A stretch of 21,643 nucleotides of DNA. It comes from SHYG01 sp041485445 (GTDB lineage Bacteria > Chloroflexota > Dehalococcoidia > Lucifugimonadales > UBA3495). Position 1 is the stretch's first letter. Every line of letters begins with the position of its first letter. The stretch is taken from NCBI GenBank assembly GCA_041485445.1, contig JBGPJN010000013.1, positions 1 through 21,643 of the forward strand, read 5' to 3'. Both the position numbers and the translations under genes were made by a program. Below are positions 8,101-14,544 of this stretch, one piece after another. The notes beneath the pieces are model-generated. The model ran no database searches. It was not told where the DNA came from and saw nothing but the letters and a program-made list of their open reading frames with translations.

Positions 8101-8388
8101 CGACCCTCCGTAGCTTCGGAGACCCAGGTTGCTGTCGCCGGTGGCCGGCGCCGGCAGCACCTTGCTGTCGATGGCGGCCACGGCCGCCTGCAGCTTGGTC
8201 TTGCTGCCATCGCCCAGGGGGGACTCCATGGATTTGGACCGGTCCAGGACCAGGTGAACATTGGCCGGCGCCCCACCCCCGGAGAAGGGGGGCCAGCCCT
8301 GCAGGGCAGACAGCCCCAGCCAAATTCCAATCACCACGACCAGGCCCAATCCTGCCTGCACTGGTCGCTTACCTGCCAAGTCCCTCAT
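5125..8388 (-). CDS. Membrane-anchored VWA protein with Thr-Pro stalk, tandem-95/cadherin-like repeats and five IPT-like repeats
   Basis: A 1087-aa protein. I chose the ATG at 8388 because GGGAGG lies just upstream and a promoter occupies the extra 90 nt of the longer frame. Residues 12-29 form a signal anchor. A VWA domain spans about 43-235 with an intact MIDAS: DRSKS (49-53), Thr in RGDTTL (129/130) and Asp163 in ITGGGD. Residues 245-329 are a Thr-Pro repeat stalk, followed by a nine-Gly run (332-340). Two tandem-95/cadherin-like repeats (about 352-445 and 446-540, each with GVLGNDxD and FTYKANDGQLDS) are followed by a He_PIG-like domain (about 545-635, DPDGDPLTYSL). Five IPT/TIG-like repeats of 85-95 residues follow, each with ASGQVGS and GAGFPPS and most ending in FTVLP. 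The layout is that of a surface adhesin: metal-dependent ligand-binding head near the membrane and a long β-rod. No C-terminal anchor is seen. Confidence 0.85.
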   Translation of the reverse strand: MRDLAGKRPVQAGLGLVVVIGIWLGLSALQGWPPFSGGGAPANVHLVLDRSKSMESPLGDGSKTKLQAAVAAIDSKVLPAPATGDSNLGLRSYGGSCTGENSQLPVPLGQNNQGNVRNALGGITPRGDTTLVSGIEKAIDDLKQSGAPEAGVNEIVVITGGGDICGLDGGADRIRQAMGRAGAEVRFRFIGIGVPADQQAALNKLANDIGAGSPFYARTQADLEEELQRFVTTLPRKGKPQQAATPTPLANVSPVTATPAAVPLVSPTPVVPPTPTPTAAPTPTPVPTATPTPAPTATPIPTPAPTPTPVPTATPVPTPTPTPAPTPAPPPGGGGGGGGGNDNSAPPPNAAPTAVPDSFATQEDTVLTMPARGVLGNDSDAEGASLRAILVTGPSTGTLSLADTGAFTYTPSANFNGPVTFTYKANDGQLDSNVATVTITVNPVNDAPVATGDAYQVEEDRVLEVLARGVLGNDTDIEGASLRAILVTGPSTGTLSLADTGAFTYTTSANFNGPVTFTYKANDGQLDSSAATVTITVKAVNDPPVITSTAVTNAILALPYAYDVAATDPDGDPLTYSLAQTEGSPPAGMVIDPTTGLIQWTPNPGQLGSWPITVLVTDGSKPPVEQSFSILVSPRNPNIALKPTSGPVGSQVTITGTQFPPSASVTSIAFARSAAELFVPVQIGPTSTDTSGRFEITVRVPLISPGAATVEATVSDGNGGSTAAAPFTVLPATITLKPASGQVGADVVITGAGFPPSTQLTSILFGNISMLGQASPSTDASGGFQVTVPVPDLPPGPITVSATVVNSFATAPFTVLPATITLKPASGQVGSQVNVIGAGFPPLTGVNSILFGAINVRGEGSLSTNNLGGFVVTVTVPNLEPGPTTVRAEVVNGSAVSAEAVFTVLPTPRITLAPASGQVGSVVAIIGAQFPPSASLVSILFGDLSLLEGAGVSTDASGGFQVAVTVPALPLGPVIVTANVGADSATFVFTVLPTPSITVDPIRGAMGSNVMVTGAGFPPSTAVTSIFFAAGAQANFVAGATDASGAFTTVAVVPTGLVLGPTTVGATVGAATATAPFTVLASPGGPP
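6805..7245 (-). repeat. Near-identical 288-nt-period repeat inside the VWA gene
   Basis: The stretches 6805-6957 and 7093-7245 encode the cores of the two tandem-95 repeats. By direct comparison they differ at only about 6 of 153 positions, while sequence outside them diverges. The spacing is exactly 288 nt (96 codons). This indicates a recent duplication or gene conversion that could vary by recombination. Confidence 0.85.
7371..7590 (-). repeat. Low-complexity Gly run and Thr-Pro/Ala-Pro codon repeats (stalk)
   Basis: On the + strand this is a run of ccaccaccgccgcc-type triplets (7371-7394), then alternating ggcgtggg/gtcggcgtg hexamers to about 7590. It encodes the nine-Gly run and the Thr-Pro/Ala-Pro stalk of the VWA protein. 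It is coding sequence and not a CRISPR array: there are no unique spacers, and the period is 6 nt. Confidence 0.85.
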
Positions 8389-8425
8389 TGCGCCTCCCGG
8401 GTGCCCACACCAAGAGCACACAAGA

Positions 8426-8454
8426 ATTGTCTGCCCCATTTGTGGCGGTGTCAA
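8426..8454 (-). promoter_or_regulatory. Sigma70-type promoter of the VWA gene
   Basis: Read on the - strand: TTGACA (8454-8449), a 17-nt spacer, then GACAAT (8431-8426). The -35 box is a perfect consensus and the -10 matches 4 of 6. The predicted start of transcription, near 8419, leaves a leader of about 30 nt before the Shine-Dalgarno and the ATG at 8388. Confidence 0.7.
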
Positions 8455-8607
8455 CCGATTTCCCCCTTCCAGGGTCACAATCGTGCAGAGTCACAGTCAC
8501 AACCCACGTCCGATTCCCCCAGGATGCCACGGAACAGCCGCCGTTAACCCAAAGCGCGGCTGAGGGCGCGGGCGCCGTTTTCACACGGAACTACCTGCCA
8601 GAACTAC

Positions 8608-8637
8608 TTGTCACCCCGCCTCAGCGGGACTTACTAT
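8608..8637 (+). promoter_or_regulatory. Sigma70-type promoter of the first DUF4384 gene
   Basis: TTGTCA (8608-8613), an 18-nt spacer and TACTAT (8632-8637). The spacer contains a small dyad (CCCGC/GCGGG around a CTCA centre). The whole element aligns with the promoter at 9867-9895 in front of the paralogous gene, which makes it more credible than either alone. The predicted leader is about 125 nt. Confidence 0.65.
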
Positions 8638-8770
8638 GTTTCCGAGCCGCCAGGCTTTGGCCCGCGAAGGGCGCCAGCGGGGCGCGGCCTGCGGGAGTCC
8701 AGCTTGGTTGCCCCCTGCCCTCGCTATTAGCCCCGGGTTTGAGTTCCCCCAAGAATGGAGAGGTTGGCGA

Positions 8771-9700
8771 ATGACTGGGCCACAGATATTCCTCATGCTC
8801 TTCGGCGCCCTGCTGACCTTGATCGGCGTGGCCGTTTTCTTTGCCCTCACCTGGTACAAGCGTGGCCAAGAGGGCAGCAGCGTCATTGAGGCCTTGGACA
8901 AGTTCAAGGTGCAGGTGCCCCACGCGCTGGTGATCTTCGTAGGTGGGATGGCGATCATGGCGCTGCCCTTCTTTTTGCCCGCTATTTCTCGGCCCGGCCA
9001 AGTGCTGGTCCCCATTGCGCCCACGCCCGAGGTCACCCGGGCCGGCATGCCGGCGACGTCGGTTCCCTCGGCAACAAAGGCGTCATCCGGCAACCTCCAG
9101 GTCAGGGTGGCCGCCATCAAGAAGGACGCCGGCGGCAAGATCAGCTTGCTGGAAAAGAACCCCCAATTGACCCGGCAAGACCTGTACAGCCTCTACGTCC
9201 GGCCTGAGTCCCAGGCCTACGTCTACATCTTCCAGTACGACTGTGGCGACGACGAAACGACGGTGCTGTTCCCCAATTCCAAGTTCAGCGCCTTGAAGAA
9301 TCCCCTCCAGGCCGGAGACGCGGTGTGGCTGCCTGGGGAGGACGTTCGGCTGTGGTTCCAGCTGGACACCGACGCACCGACCAGCCAGCAGTACGAGGGG
9401 TGTGCTTCCAAGGAGATGGAGAAGATCATCGTGGTGGCCAGTCTGGAGCAAGACCAGGAGGCGGAGATGACTGTGCAGAGGGTATTGAACCCGGCGCCCA
9501 CCGCCACGCCCATCCCCGCCCGGCGCACCCCGGCGCCGGTCTCGCTTGGCCTCCTGCAGCGGGCGCCCGACGTGGTGTTCTCGGGCGAAACCGACCTGAC
9601 CAACTCCACCGTTGAGCTCCCTAAGGACGTGAAGGCGACGCTGGCCCAGGGCAGCACCCGCGGCGACCGCCTGCTCTATCGCCTGATGCTTAACCCATAG
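8771..9700 (+). CDS. Membrane protein with DUF4384 domain
   Basis: A 309-aa protein from ATG 8771, preceded by GGAGAGG (about 8757-8763). The open frame extends to 8636, but that extension covers the promoter and leader. Two membrane segments lie at about residues 5-28 (FLMLFGALLTLIGVAVFFAL) and 54-76 (HALVIFVGGMAIMALPFFL). The region after about residue 110 is a DUF4384-type domain: LYSLYVRPESQAYVYIFQYD, CGDDETTVLFPN, then AVWLPGEDVRLWFQLDTDAP, and EKIIVVAS. Two cysteines (in YDCGD and YEGC) are shared with the paralog and may form a disulfide. A Thr-Pro-rich linker leads to a short C-terminal β segment ending in RLLYRLMLNP. DUF4384 is often found with caspase-like or kinase proteins and its role is unknown. 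Two membrane passes place N- and C-termini on the same side, most likely the cytoplasm unless topology is unusual. It is a paralog of the gene at 9951. Confidence 0.75.
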   Translation: MTGPQIFLMLFGALLTLIGVAVFFALTWYKRGQEGSSVIEALDKFKVQVPHALVIFVGGMAIMALPFFLPAISRPGQVLVPIAPTPEVTRAGMPATSVPSATKASSGNLQVRVAAIKKDAGGKISLLEKNPQLTRQDLYSLYVRPESQAYVYIFQYDCGDDETTVLFPNSKFSALKNPLQAGDAVWLPGEDVRLWFQLDTDAPTSQQYEGCASKEMEKIIVVASLEQDQEAEMTVQRVLNPAPTATPIPARRTPAPVSLGLLQRAPDVVFSGETDLTNSTVELPKDVKATLAQGSTRGDRLLYRLMLNP

Positions 9701-9950
9701 CGGCAGGCGGCCCCCGACGATGCTCCGAACCGGCCACCGAGACAGGCGCGGCGGCGCCGCCGCTTGACCTCCAGGCGGAACAACCCGGGGCACGCCATTT
9801 GGAGCCGTCACCCTCCCACCGGGAACTCCAGACCGGTGTGAATATCTCGGAACTGCCACGTGCTCCTTGCCACCCGGCCCGGTGGGGCTTACTATATTGG
9901 TGAAACGCTGAGGGCAACCCCCCCCCGGCGGCACGTCTCAGAGGTGCGTA
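9701..9950 (+). other. Intergenic region with 3' paralogous flank, GC palindrome and promoter
   Basis: This 250-nt gap begins with a stretch resembling the sequence after the second paralog's stop (both have GGCAGGC, then GCCC). It carries a perfect 16-nt palindrome at 9748-9763 (GCGGCGGC and its complement) with no T-run, so it is not a convincing terminator. The promoter at 9867-9895 follows. Confidence 0.5.
9867..9895 (+). promoter_or_regulatory. Sigma70-type promoter of the DUF4384 lipoprotein/CHAT operon
   Basis: TTGCCA (9867-9872), a 17-nt spacer and TACTAT (9890-9895). It aligns with the promoter at 8608-8637 (CTxCTTGxCACCC at the front, CTTACTAT at the back). The spacer includes a short dyad, CCACC/GGTGG. 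The predicted leader is about 50 nt before ATG 9951. Confidence 0.7.
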
Positions 9951-10730
9951 ATGCGCAAGGCAAGCCTTATAAAACTCCTGGTCCCAGTGGTGGCCCTGGG
10001 ATTGGTCTCCACCCTGACCGTGGCATGCGGCGGTGGTAGCCCCACCCTGGAGCCGTTGACCACGCCATCCGCGGGCTTGACCCCGCCCGCCGCCGCAAGC
10101 CCGCAGCCCGCTTCAGGCAAGGTCCAGCTTCGGGTAGCTGCCATCAAGCTGGACGGCGCCAGCCGCAAGGTCAGCTTGCTGGAGAAGAGTCCGCAAATGA
10201 CCCCGCAGGACTTTTACAGTCTCTACGTCCGCCCCGAGACCGACGCCTACATCTATATTTTCCAGTACGACTGTGGCGACAACGAGACCACGGTGCTGTT
10301 CCCCAACCCCAAGTTCAGCAACCTGACCAATCCCATCAAGGCCGGAGCGGCGGTGTGGCTGCCCCGGGAGGACGTCCGGTTCTGGTTCAAGCTGGACACC
10401 GATGTGCCCAATAATGAGAAGTACGAGGGGTGTAATTCTAAGCAGGAGGAGAAGATCATCGTGATGGCCAGCAAGGAGAAGGACCAGGAGGCGGAGGTGA
10501 CCCGGTTGAATATCCTCAGCCCGCCCCCCACCCCAACGCCCGTGCCGGCCAAACCCACCCCAGAGCCGGTCCCGCTGAACATCCTGCTGCGGGCGCCCGA
10601 CGTGGAGTTCGTGGGCGAAACCGACCTGAAAAACGCCACCGTTGACCTCCCCGACGACGTCAAGGCCACGCTGCTCCAGGGCAGCACCGCCGGCGGCCGC
10701 CTGATCTACCGCCTGGAGTTGAACCGGTAG
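9951..10730 (+). CDS. DUF4384 domain lipoprotein
   Basis: A 259-aa protein from ATG 9951, with GAGGTG (9941-9946) 4 nt upstream. The N-terminus (MRKASLIKLLVPVVALGL) and the LTVAC segment form a lipoprotein signal with lipidated Cys26. A Pro/Thr-rich tether follows. A DUF4384 domain starts near residue 55: FYSLYVRPETDAYIYIFQYD, CGDNETTVLFPN, AVWLPREDVRFWFKLDTDVP, EKIIVMAS. Over an 81-residue core, 62 residues are identical to the protein at 8771, including both cysteines. It keeps the C-terminal β segment of its paralog (APDVEFVGETDLKNATVDLP). It is anchored by lipid instead of by two membrane helices, so the domain should sit outside the membrane. The CHAT gene starts 40 nt after its stop with only a weak ribosome site, so the two are probably one operon. 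Confidence 0.8.
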   Translation: MRKASLIKLLVPVVALGLVSTLTVACGGGSPTLEPLTTPSAGLTPPAAASPQPASGKVQLRVAAIKLDGASRKVSLLEKSPQMTPQDFYSLYVRPETDAYIYIFQYDCGDNETTVLFPNPKFSNLTNPIKAGAAVWLPREDVRFWFKLDTDVPNNEKYEGCNSKQEEKIIVMASKEKDQEAEVTRLNILSPPPTPTPVPAKPTPEPVPLNILLRAPDVEFVGETDLKNATVDLPDDVKATLLQGSTAGGRLIYRLELNR

Positions 10731-10770
10731 AGGCAGGCCGCCCACGCGGTCGCCGCCCCAGCCTGCGCCT

Positions 10771-13700
10771 ATGCCCAACCTTCGCGGCGCCTTAGTCCCC
10801 TGGTTGCCCTCCTGGAAAGGACGGAGGGCTGCGGTTGCGGTCGCCCTCGCCGTGGGTGTTGGCTTGGCGTGCAAGAGTGCGCCGGCGCCAACGCCGGTGG
10901 CCAGCGTGTGCGGCCAGCATTCGGACATCGAGTCGGCCCAGTCCCTGTCCGATGTCTACCTGAGCGGCGGCAACTACGACGAGGCGCTGCCCCTGCTCCT
11001 CTGTGCCGTTGAGCTGCACCTGAAGGCGCCGGCGCCGGACCTGCCCGCAGTGGCCACCCTGCGGGGAAAGCTGGGCGACGTCTATCTCCTCCGCCGGAAT
11101 TGCCAAGACGCCCAGGCCCAGTACCAGCAGGCCCTGGACCTGCTGGGCCAGACCAGCAACCCCAGCACCGCCGCGCTGGCCGGGGCGTTGGACAACCAGG
11201 CCAACGGCTACATCATCTGCGGCGCCAACTATGAGAAAGCCCTGGCGCCCCTGGAGCGGGCCCTGGAGCTCCGGAAGCAGATGCTCCCGCCCAACCCCGC
11301 GGGGGTGGCCGGCGCCCAGCAGCGGCTGGGAGTTGCCAACTACAACCTGCGTCGGTTCGATGCCGCCATCAGCCACCATCAGCAGGCCCTGGACTTGCGG
11401 TCCATGCCGCCGGCGGACCCCCAGGCCGTGGCCGCGGCCCACAAGAGTCTGGGAGACGCGTTTCGGGGCAGGTCCGACGCCACCTTCAGCGCCGACGACC
11501 AGACACAGGCCATTGAGCACTTTCAGCTGGCCCTGGCTGCGGTCCCCGCCGGCGCCAAGCCTGATCCGGTAGTGGTGGCCGGCGCCGAGGGCGGTCTGGG
11601 AGGCGTATATTTGCGTCTGGGCCGCTTGGACCAGGCGCGCCCCCACTTTGAAAAGGCCCTGGAGACCATCAAGGCCGCCCCGGATGCTCAGCCGCTGGAG
11701 AAGGCCGCCGCCCTCAACAACCTGGCCGCCGTTTACCTTGATCAGGCGGACTACACTCCAGCCCTGGACCTGCTGCGCCAATCCCTGGCGATCCTGGAGG
11801 CCACTCCCGGCAGCGCCGACACGGCCACCTTTTACGAGAACCTGGCCGATGTCTTTCTCCTCACCGGCGAGTCCTCATCGGCCCAGCAGTATTACCAGCG
11901 GGCATTGGAGATGCGCCGGAAGGACTCTCGGTCCGGTCCCCTGGAGACCGCCACGTCGCTGAACAGTCTGGCCAGGCTGTACTTCAGCAAGAAGGACAAC
12001 GCCCAGGCGCTGAAGTACGCGGAACAGGCGCTGACCCTGGTGGAGGACCAGTATGGGGCCGGCCACCCGGCCACCGACCGGTTCCTCAATGACGTGGCGC
12101 GCATCTCCCGCGCCGGAGGCGACACCGCCCGGGCGCTCCAGTTGTACCAGCGCGCCCTGGCCATCCGCAAGGCCAGCCAGCCCGCCGACCACCCCAGCAT
12201 CGCCACCTCCCTCTACAACCTGGCGGCGCTCCACATCAGTCGCCAGGAATACGACCAGGCGCTGCCTCTGCTGAAGGAGGCCCTGGCCATTCAGGAAAGG
12301 TCCCTGGGCCCCGAACATCCCAGCACCGCCATCTCCCGGGGCAATCTGGGGATACTGTACGCCAGCCTGGGCGATACCCCCCAGGCCCTGAAACTGCTGG
12401 ATGAGGCCCTGCATGTGGAGGACCGGGTGTTTGACCGGGTCTTCGCGGGCGCGTCGGAGCGGCAGAAACTGTGGTTCACCCAGGCCAACCGCAGCACCTA
12501 CAACGCCGCCCTGTCGCTGGTCAACCGCCGGCTGAGCAACGACCCGGCGGCCGTGCGCTTCGGCCTGAAACTGGTGCTGGAGCGCAAGGGGATAGTGCTG
12601 GACGCCGAAGCCCAGGCCCAGGCGGCGCGGGGCGCCAACCTGACCGGCGAAGCCCTGGCGGCCCAACAACGCCTGCAGCAGAACCGCGGCGCCCTGGCCC
12701 AGTTGGTGCTGCGTGGCCCGGGCGGCCAGAGCTTTGACGCCTTCCCCAAGCGAATCCAAGAGCTGGAGACCTTGATCGCCCAGGACGAGCAACTCCTGGC
12801 CCGGCAAAGCAGCGGCGTCGCCCGGCTGTCGTTCCTGCGGGAGGTGGCGCCGGACCAGTTGGCCCTGCGTCTGCCCAAGGACGCCGTCCTGGTGGAGTTC
12901 GTGCGCATCCAGGACTGGGCCGAGGCCGCCCAGGGCTTCGGCGACACCGGCCGCTACCTCGCCTTCGTGCTGACTCCCGACAACCGGGTCGCCTTGGCGG
13001 ACCTGGGCGATGCGGGCAGGATCGATGGCGCCGTGGTCGCCGCACTGGAGGCCATCAACAGCCCCAACTTCGTCCGAGACCCGGCGGGGGCCTCGCGCCA
13101 GGCCGATGCGGCCCTGACCGCGCTTTACGGTCTCACCGTGGCGCCGCTGCGCGCCCACCTGGCGGCCCAGCAGCGGCTCATCATCAGCGCCGACGGGGAG
13201 CTGAACAAGGTCCCCTTTGTGGCCCTGCGCAGCCCCCAGGGGCGCTACCTAATTGAGGACTACATAATATCCTACGTGGCCACCGGACGAGACCTGCTGC
13301 GTCAGGCTCCCCCCAAGGCCTCCGGCGGGGACCTGTTCCTGGTGGCGGACCCCACCTTTGATGCGGCGGAGGTTTTGGCCCCGTTGACCTCTCCGGTCCG
13401 GGGGGGCCGGGCCGCCGAGCTCCGCATCAAGTGGCCCAGGCTGCCGGGCACGGCCCTGGAAGCCCAGTCCATCCCGCCGCTGGTGACCGGCAGCAGCAAG
13501 GTGGTCCTCACCGGCAAGGACGCCACCGAGGCGGCGGTTCAGGCCCGGTTGTCCTCCAGCCCTCCCCGGGTGGTGCACTTCGCCACCCACGGGTACTTTC
13601 TCAAGGACCAGGTGGTGCCCCTGAGCCGCCTGGAAGACCTCATCGGGGCGGACAGCGGCCTCACCACCCGCGCCCCCGAAGTGGTAACCCTGGAGGTGCC

Positions 13701-14196
13701 CTCCTGGTTCTCTGCCGATGAAGACCCCGAGGCCGGGACGCGGGCCATCTCCACCATGGGGCGGTCCCTGCTGGCCCTGGCGGGAGCCAACTTCGCGGTG
13801 ACGGCGGAGCCGGCCAACGACGGGATTCTGACCGCGCTGGAGATCACCGGCTGGGACCTGCGCAGCACCGAGCTGGTGGTGCTGTCGGCTTGCCAGACCG
13901 CCCTGGGCGAGGTGAGTGTGGGCCAGGGGGTGTTCGGACTGCGGCGCGCCTTCGCCCTGGCCGGGGCCCAGAACCTGGTGATGAGCCTGTGGCCGGTGAG
14001 CGACCAGGTCACCCTGGAGCAGATGCAGCGGTTTTACCAGGAGCTGGGCCGCGGCCGGTCCACCGCTGACGCGCTGCGGCAGGCCCAGTTGGAGACCATC
14101 CGCCTGTCCCCTGCGGAGATGCAGAGACGGTTCGGCCAGCCCACCGCTCCGGTCAATGTGTGGGCCCCCTTCATTCTCCAGCAGACCGTCAACTAG
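10771..14196 (+). CDS. TPR-CHAT (caspase-like) protease, predicted lipoprotein
   Basis: A 1141-aa protein. ATG 10771 has no strong Shine-Dalgarno, and translation may be coupled to the gene 40 nt upstream. Residues 16-34 (WKGRRAAVAVALAVGVGLAC) form a signal with a loose lipobox at Cys34. A Thr/Pro tether and about a dozen TPR-like units (about 45-560) follow. Examples are SLNSLARLYFSKKDNAQALKY and SLYNLAALHISRQEYDQALPL, the kinesin-light-chain-like type found in these proteins. A helical linker is at about 570-690. The C-terminal CHAT domain spans about 700-1140. It has the catalytic pair His940 in VVHFATHGY and Cys1041 in LVVLSACQTALGE, and ends with NVWAPFILQ. Known CHAT proteins (HetF, Csx29 in type III-E CRISPR) are proteases controlled through their TPRs. 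The signal suggests an unusual extracytoplasmic location. Substrate unknown; the DUF4384 neighbours are candidate partners. Confidence 0.85.
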   Translation: MPNLRGALVPWLPSWKGRRAAVAVALAVGVGLACKSAPAPTPVASVCGQHSDIESAQSLSDVYLSGGNYDEALPLLLCAVELHLKAPAPDLPAVATLRGKLGDVYLLRRNCQDAQAQYQQALDLLGQTSNPSTAALAGALDNQANGYIICGANYEKALAPLERALELRKQMLPPNPAGVAGAQQRLGVANYNLRRFDAAISHHQQALDLRSMPPADPQAVAAAHKSLGDAFRGRSDATFSADDQTQAIEHFQLALAAVPAGAKPDPVVVAGAEGGLGGVYLRLGRLDQARPHFEKALETIKAAPDAQPLEKAAALNNLAAVYLDQADYTPALDLLRQSLAILEATPGSADTATFYENLADVFLLTGESSSAQQYYQRALEMRRKDSRSGPLETATSLNSLARLYFSKKDNAQALKYAEQALTLVEDQYGAGHPATDRFLNDVARISRAGGDTARALQLYQRALAIRKASQPADHPSIATSLYNLAALHISRQEYDQALPLLKEALAIQERSLGPEHPSTAISRGNLGILYASLGDTPQALKLLDEALHVEDRVFDRVFAGASERQKLWFTQANRSTYNAALSLVNRRLSNDPAAVRFGLKLVLERKGIVLDAEAQAQAARGANLTGEALAAQQRLQQNRGALAQLVLRGPGGQSFDAFPKRIQELETLIAQDEQLLARQSSGVARLSFLREVAPDQLALRLPKDAVLVEFVRIQDWAEAAQGFGDTGRYLAFVLTPDNRVALADLGDAGRIDGAVVAALEAINSPNFVRDPAGASRQADAALTALYGLTVAPLRAHLAAQQRLIISADGELNKVPFVALRSPQGRYLIEDYIISYVATGRDLLRQAPPKASGGDLFLVADPTFDAAEVLAPLTSPVRGGRAAELRIKWPRLPGTALEAQSIPPLVTGSSKVVLTGKDATEAAVQARLSSSPPRVVHFATHGYFLKDQVVPLSRLEDLIGADSGLTTRAPEVVTLEVPSWFSADEDPEAGTRAISTMGRSLLALAGANFAVTAEPANDGILTALEITGWDLRSTELVVLSACQTALGEVSVGQGVFGLRRAFALAGAQNLVMSLWPVSDQVTLEQMQRFYQELGRGRSTADALRQAQLETIRLSPAEMQRRFGQPTAPVNVWAPFILQQTVN

Positions 14197-14244
14197 GGCC
14201 CGCTAACCGAATCACTGTTCCCCTTTCCTCTCCCTGCAGCCGCT

Positions 14245-14288
14245 GGTCGAGTAGTCGCCCAATGAAACTGGGGCGGCGTATCGAGACC
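14245..14288. repeat. Imperfect palindromic REP-like element
   Basis: GGTCGAGTAGTCGCCC (14245-14260) pairs imperfectly with GGGCGGCGTATCGAGACC (14271-14288) around a 10-nt loop. On the - strand it reads GGTCTCGATACGCC, then CGACTACTCGACC, a form familiar from dispersed intergenic palindromes of high-GC genomes. There is no T-run, but it follows the CHAT stop and may aid 3' end formation. Confidence 0.55.
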
Positions 14289-14297
14289 ACGCCGTAG

Positions 14298-14337
14298 TTG
14301 ATTGAGTAACCCAGACAGGTCTGGGCTACTCAATCAA
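14298..14337. repeat. Long near-perfect palindrome (19-bp arms, 2-nt centre)
   Basis: The left arm TTGATTGAGTAACCCAGAC (14298-14316) and right arm GTCTGGGCTACTCAATCAA (14319-14337) are complementary at 18 of 19 positions, separated only by AG. Neither side has a U-tract, so this is not a standard terminator. It could be a cruciform, a mobile repeat or a factor-binding site. A 9-nt tandem repeat (aggcaacac, 14341-14358) follows immediately. Confidence 0.85.
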
Positions 14338-14401
14338 CGCAGGCAACACAGGCAACACAGGTTTCGCTTTGGGACCAATTATGAAAAGGCCCCAAAAGAG
14401 A

Positions 14402-14426
14402 AGGCCCCGGAGTTGCTCCGGGGCCT
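14402..14426 (-). terminator. Terminator of the tRNA-His/tRNA-Arg transcript
   Basis: A perfect 11-bp stem (AGGCCCCGGAG at 14402-14412, CTCCGGGGCCT at 14416-14426) with a 3-nt loop lies just past the 3' end of tRNA-Arg. On the - strand it is followed by TCTCTTTT, a suitable U-rich tail. It might also act weakly on the + strand (CGTTT). Confidence 0.75.
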
Positions 14427-14444
14427 CGTTTCAGATACGATTAT

Positions 14445-14520
14445 TGGTGCGCCTGGCAGGACTCGAACCTGCAACCCCTGGGTTCGAAGCCCAGTACTCT
14501 ATCCGTTGAGCTACAGGCGC
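14445..14520 (-). tRNA. tRNA-Arg (anticodon UCG)
   Basis: Read on the - strand, the gene starts GCGCCTG and ends CAGGCGC plus discriminator A and an encoded CCA (14447-14445). The anticodon stem CTGGG/CCCAG closes the loop CTTCGAA, giving anticodon UCG, which reads CGA-family arginine codons. The T loop is GCAGG-TTCGAGT-CCTGC. It is 76 nt with CCA. It follows tRNA-His on the same strand with 24 nt between them, so the two probably share one transcript. Confidence 0.95.
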
Positions 14521-14544
14521 AAGTGACAGGCTGGACCGGCACGT

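Larger units (their letters stand above)
8389..8770. other. Divergent intergenic region between the VWA and DUF4384 genes
   Basis: This 382-nt gap separates divergent transcription units. It holds the VWA promoter (- strand, 8426-8454) and the first DUF4384 promoter (+ strand, 8608-8637). The 120-odd nt leader between 8644 and 8771 has no coding sequence that I recognise. The open frames crossing the gap lack ribosome binding sites and family resemblance. Confidence 0.6.

Noticed and set aside
8389..8478. N-terminal extension of the VWA protein with CSWCGHPGG (possible metal site)
   Set aside because: The TTGACA-17-GACAAT promoter lies inside this stretch and a Shine-Dalgarno precedes ATG 8388.
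9748..9763. 16-nt GC palindrome after the first DUF4384 gene as a terminator
   Set aside because: It has no T-run on either side and no loop, so it is not supported as an intrinsic terminator.
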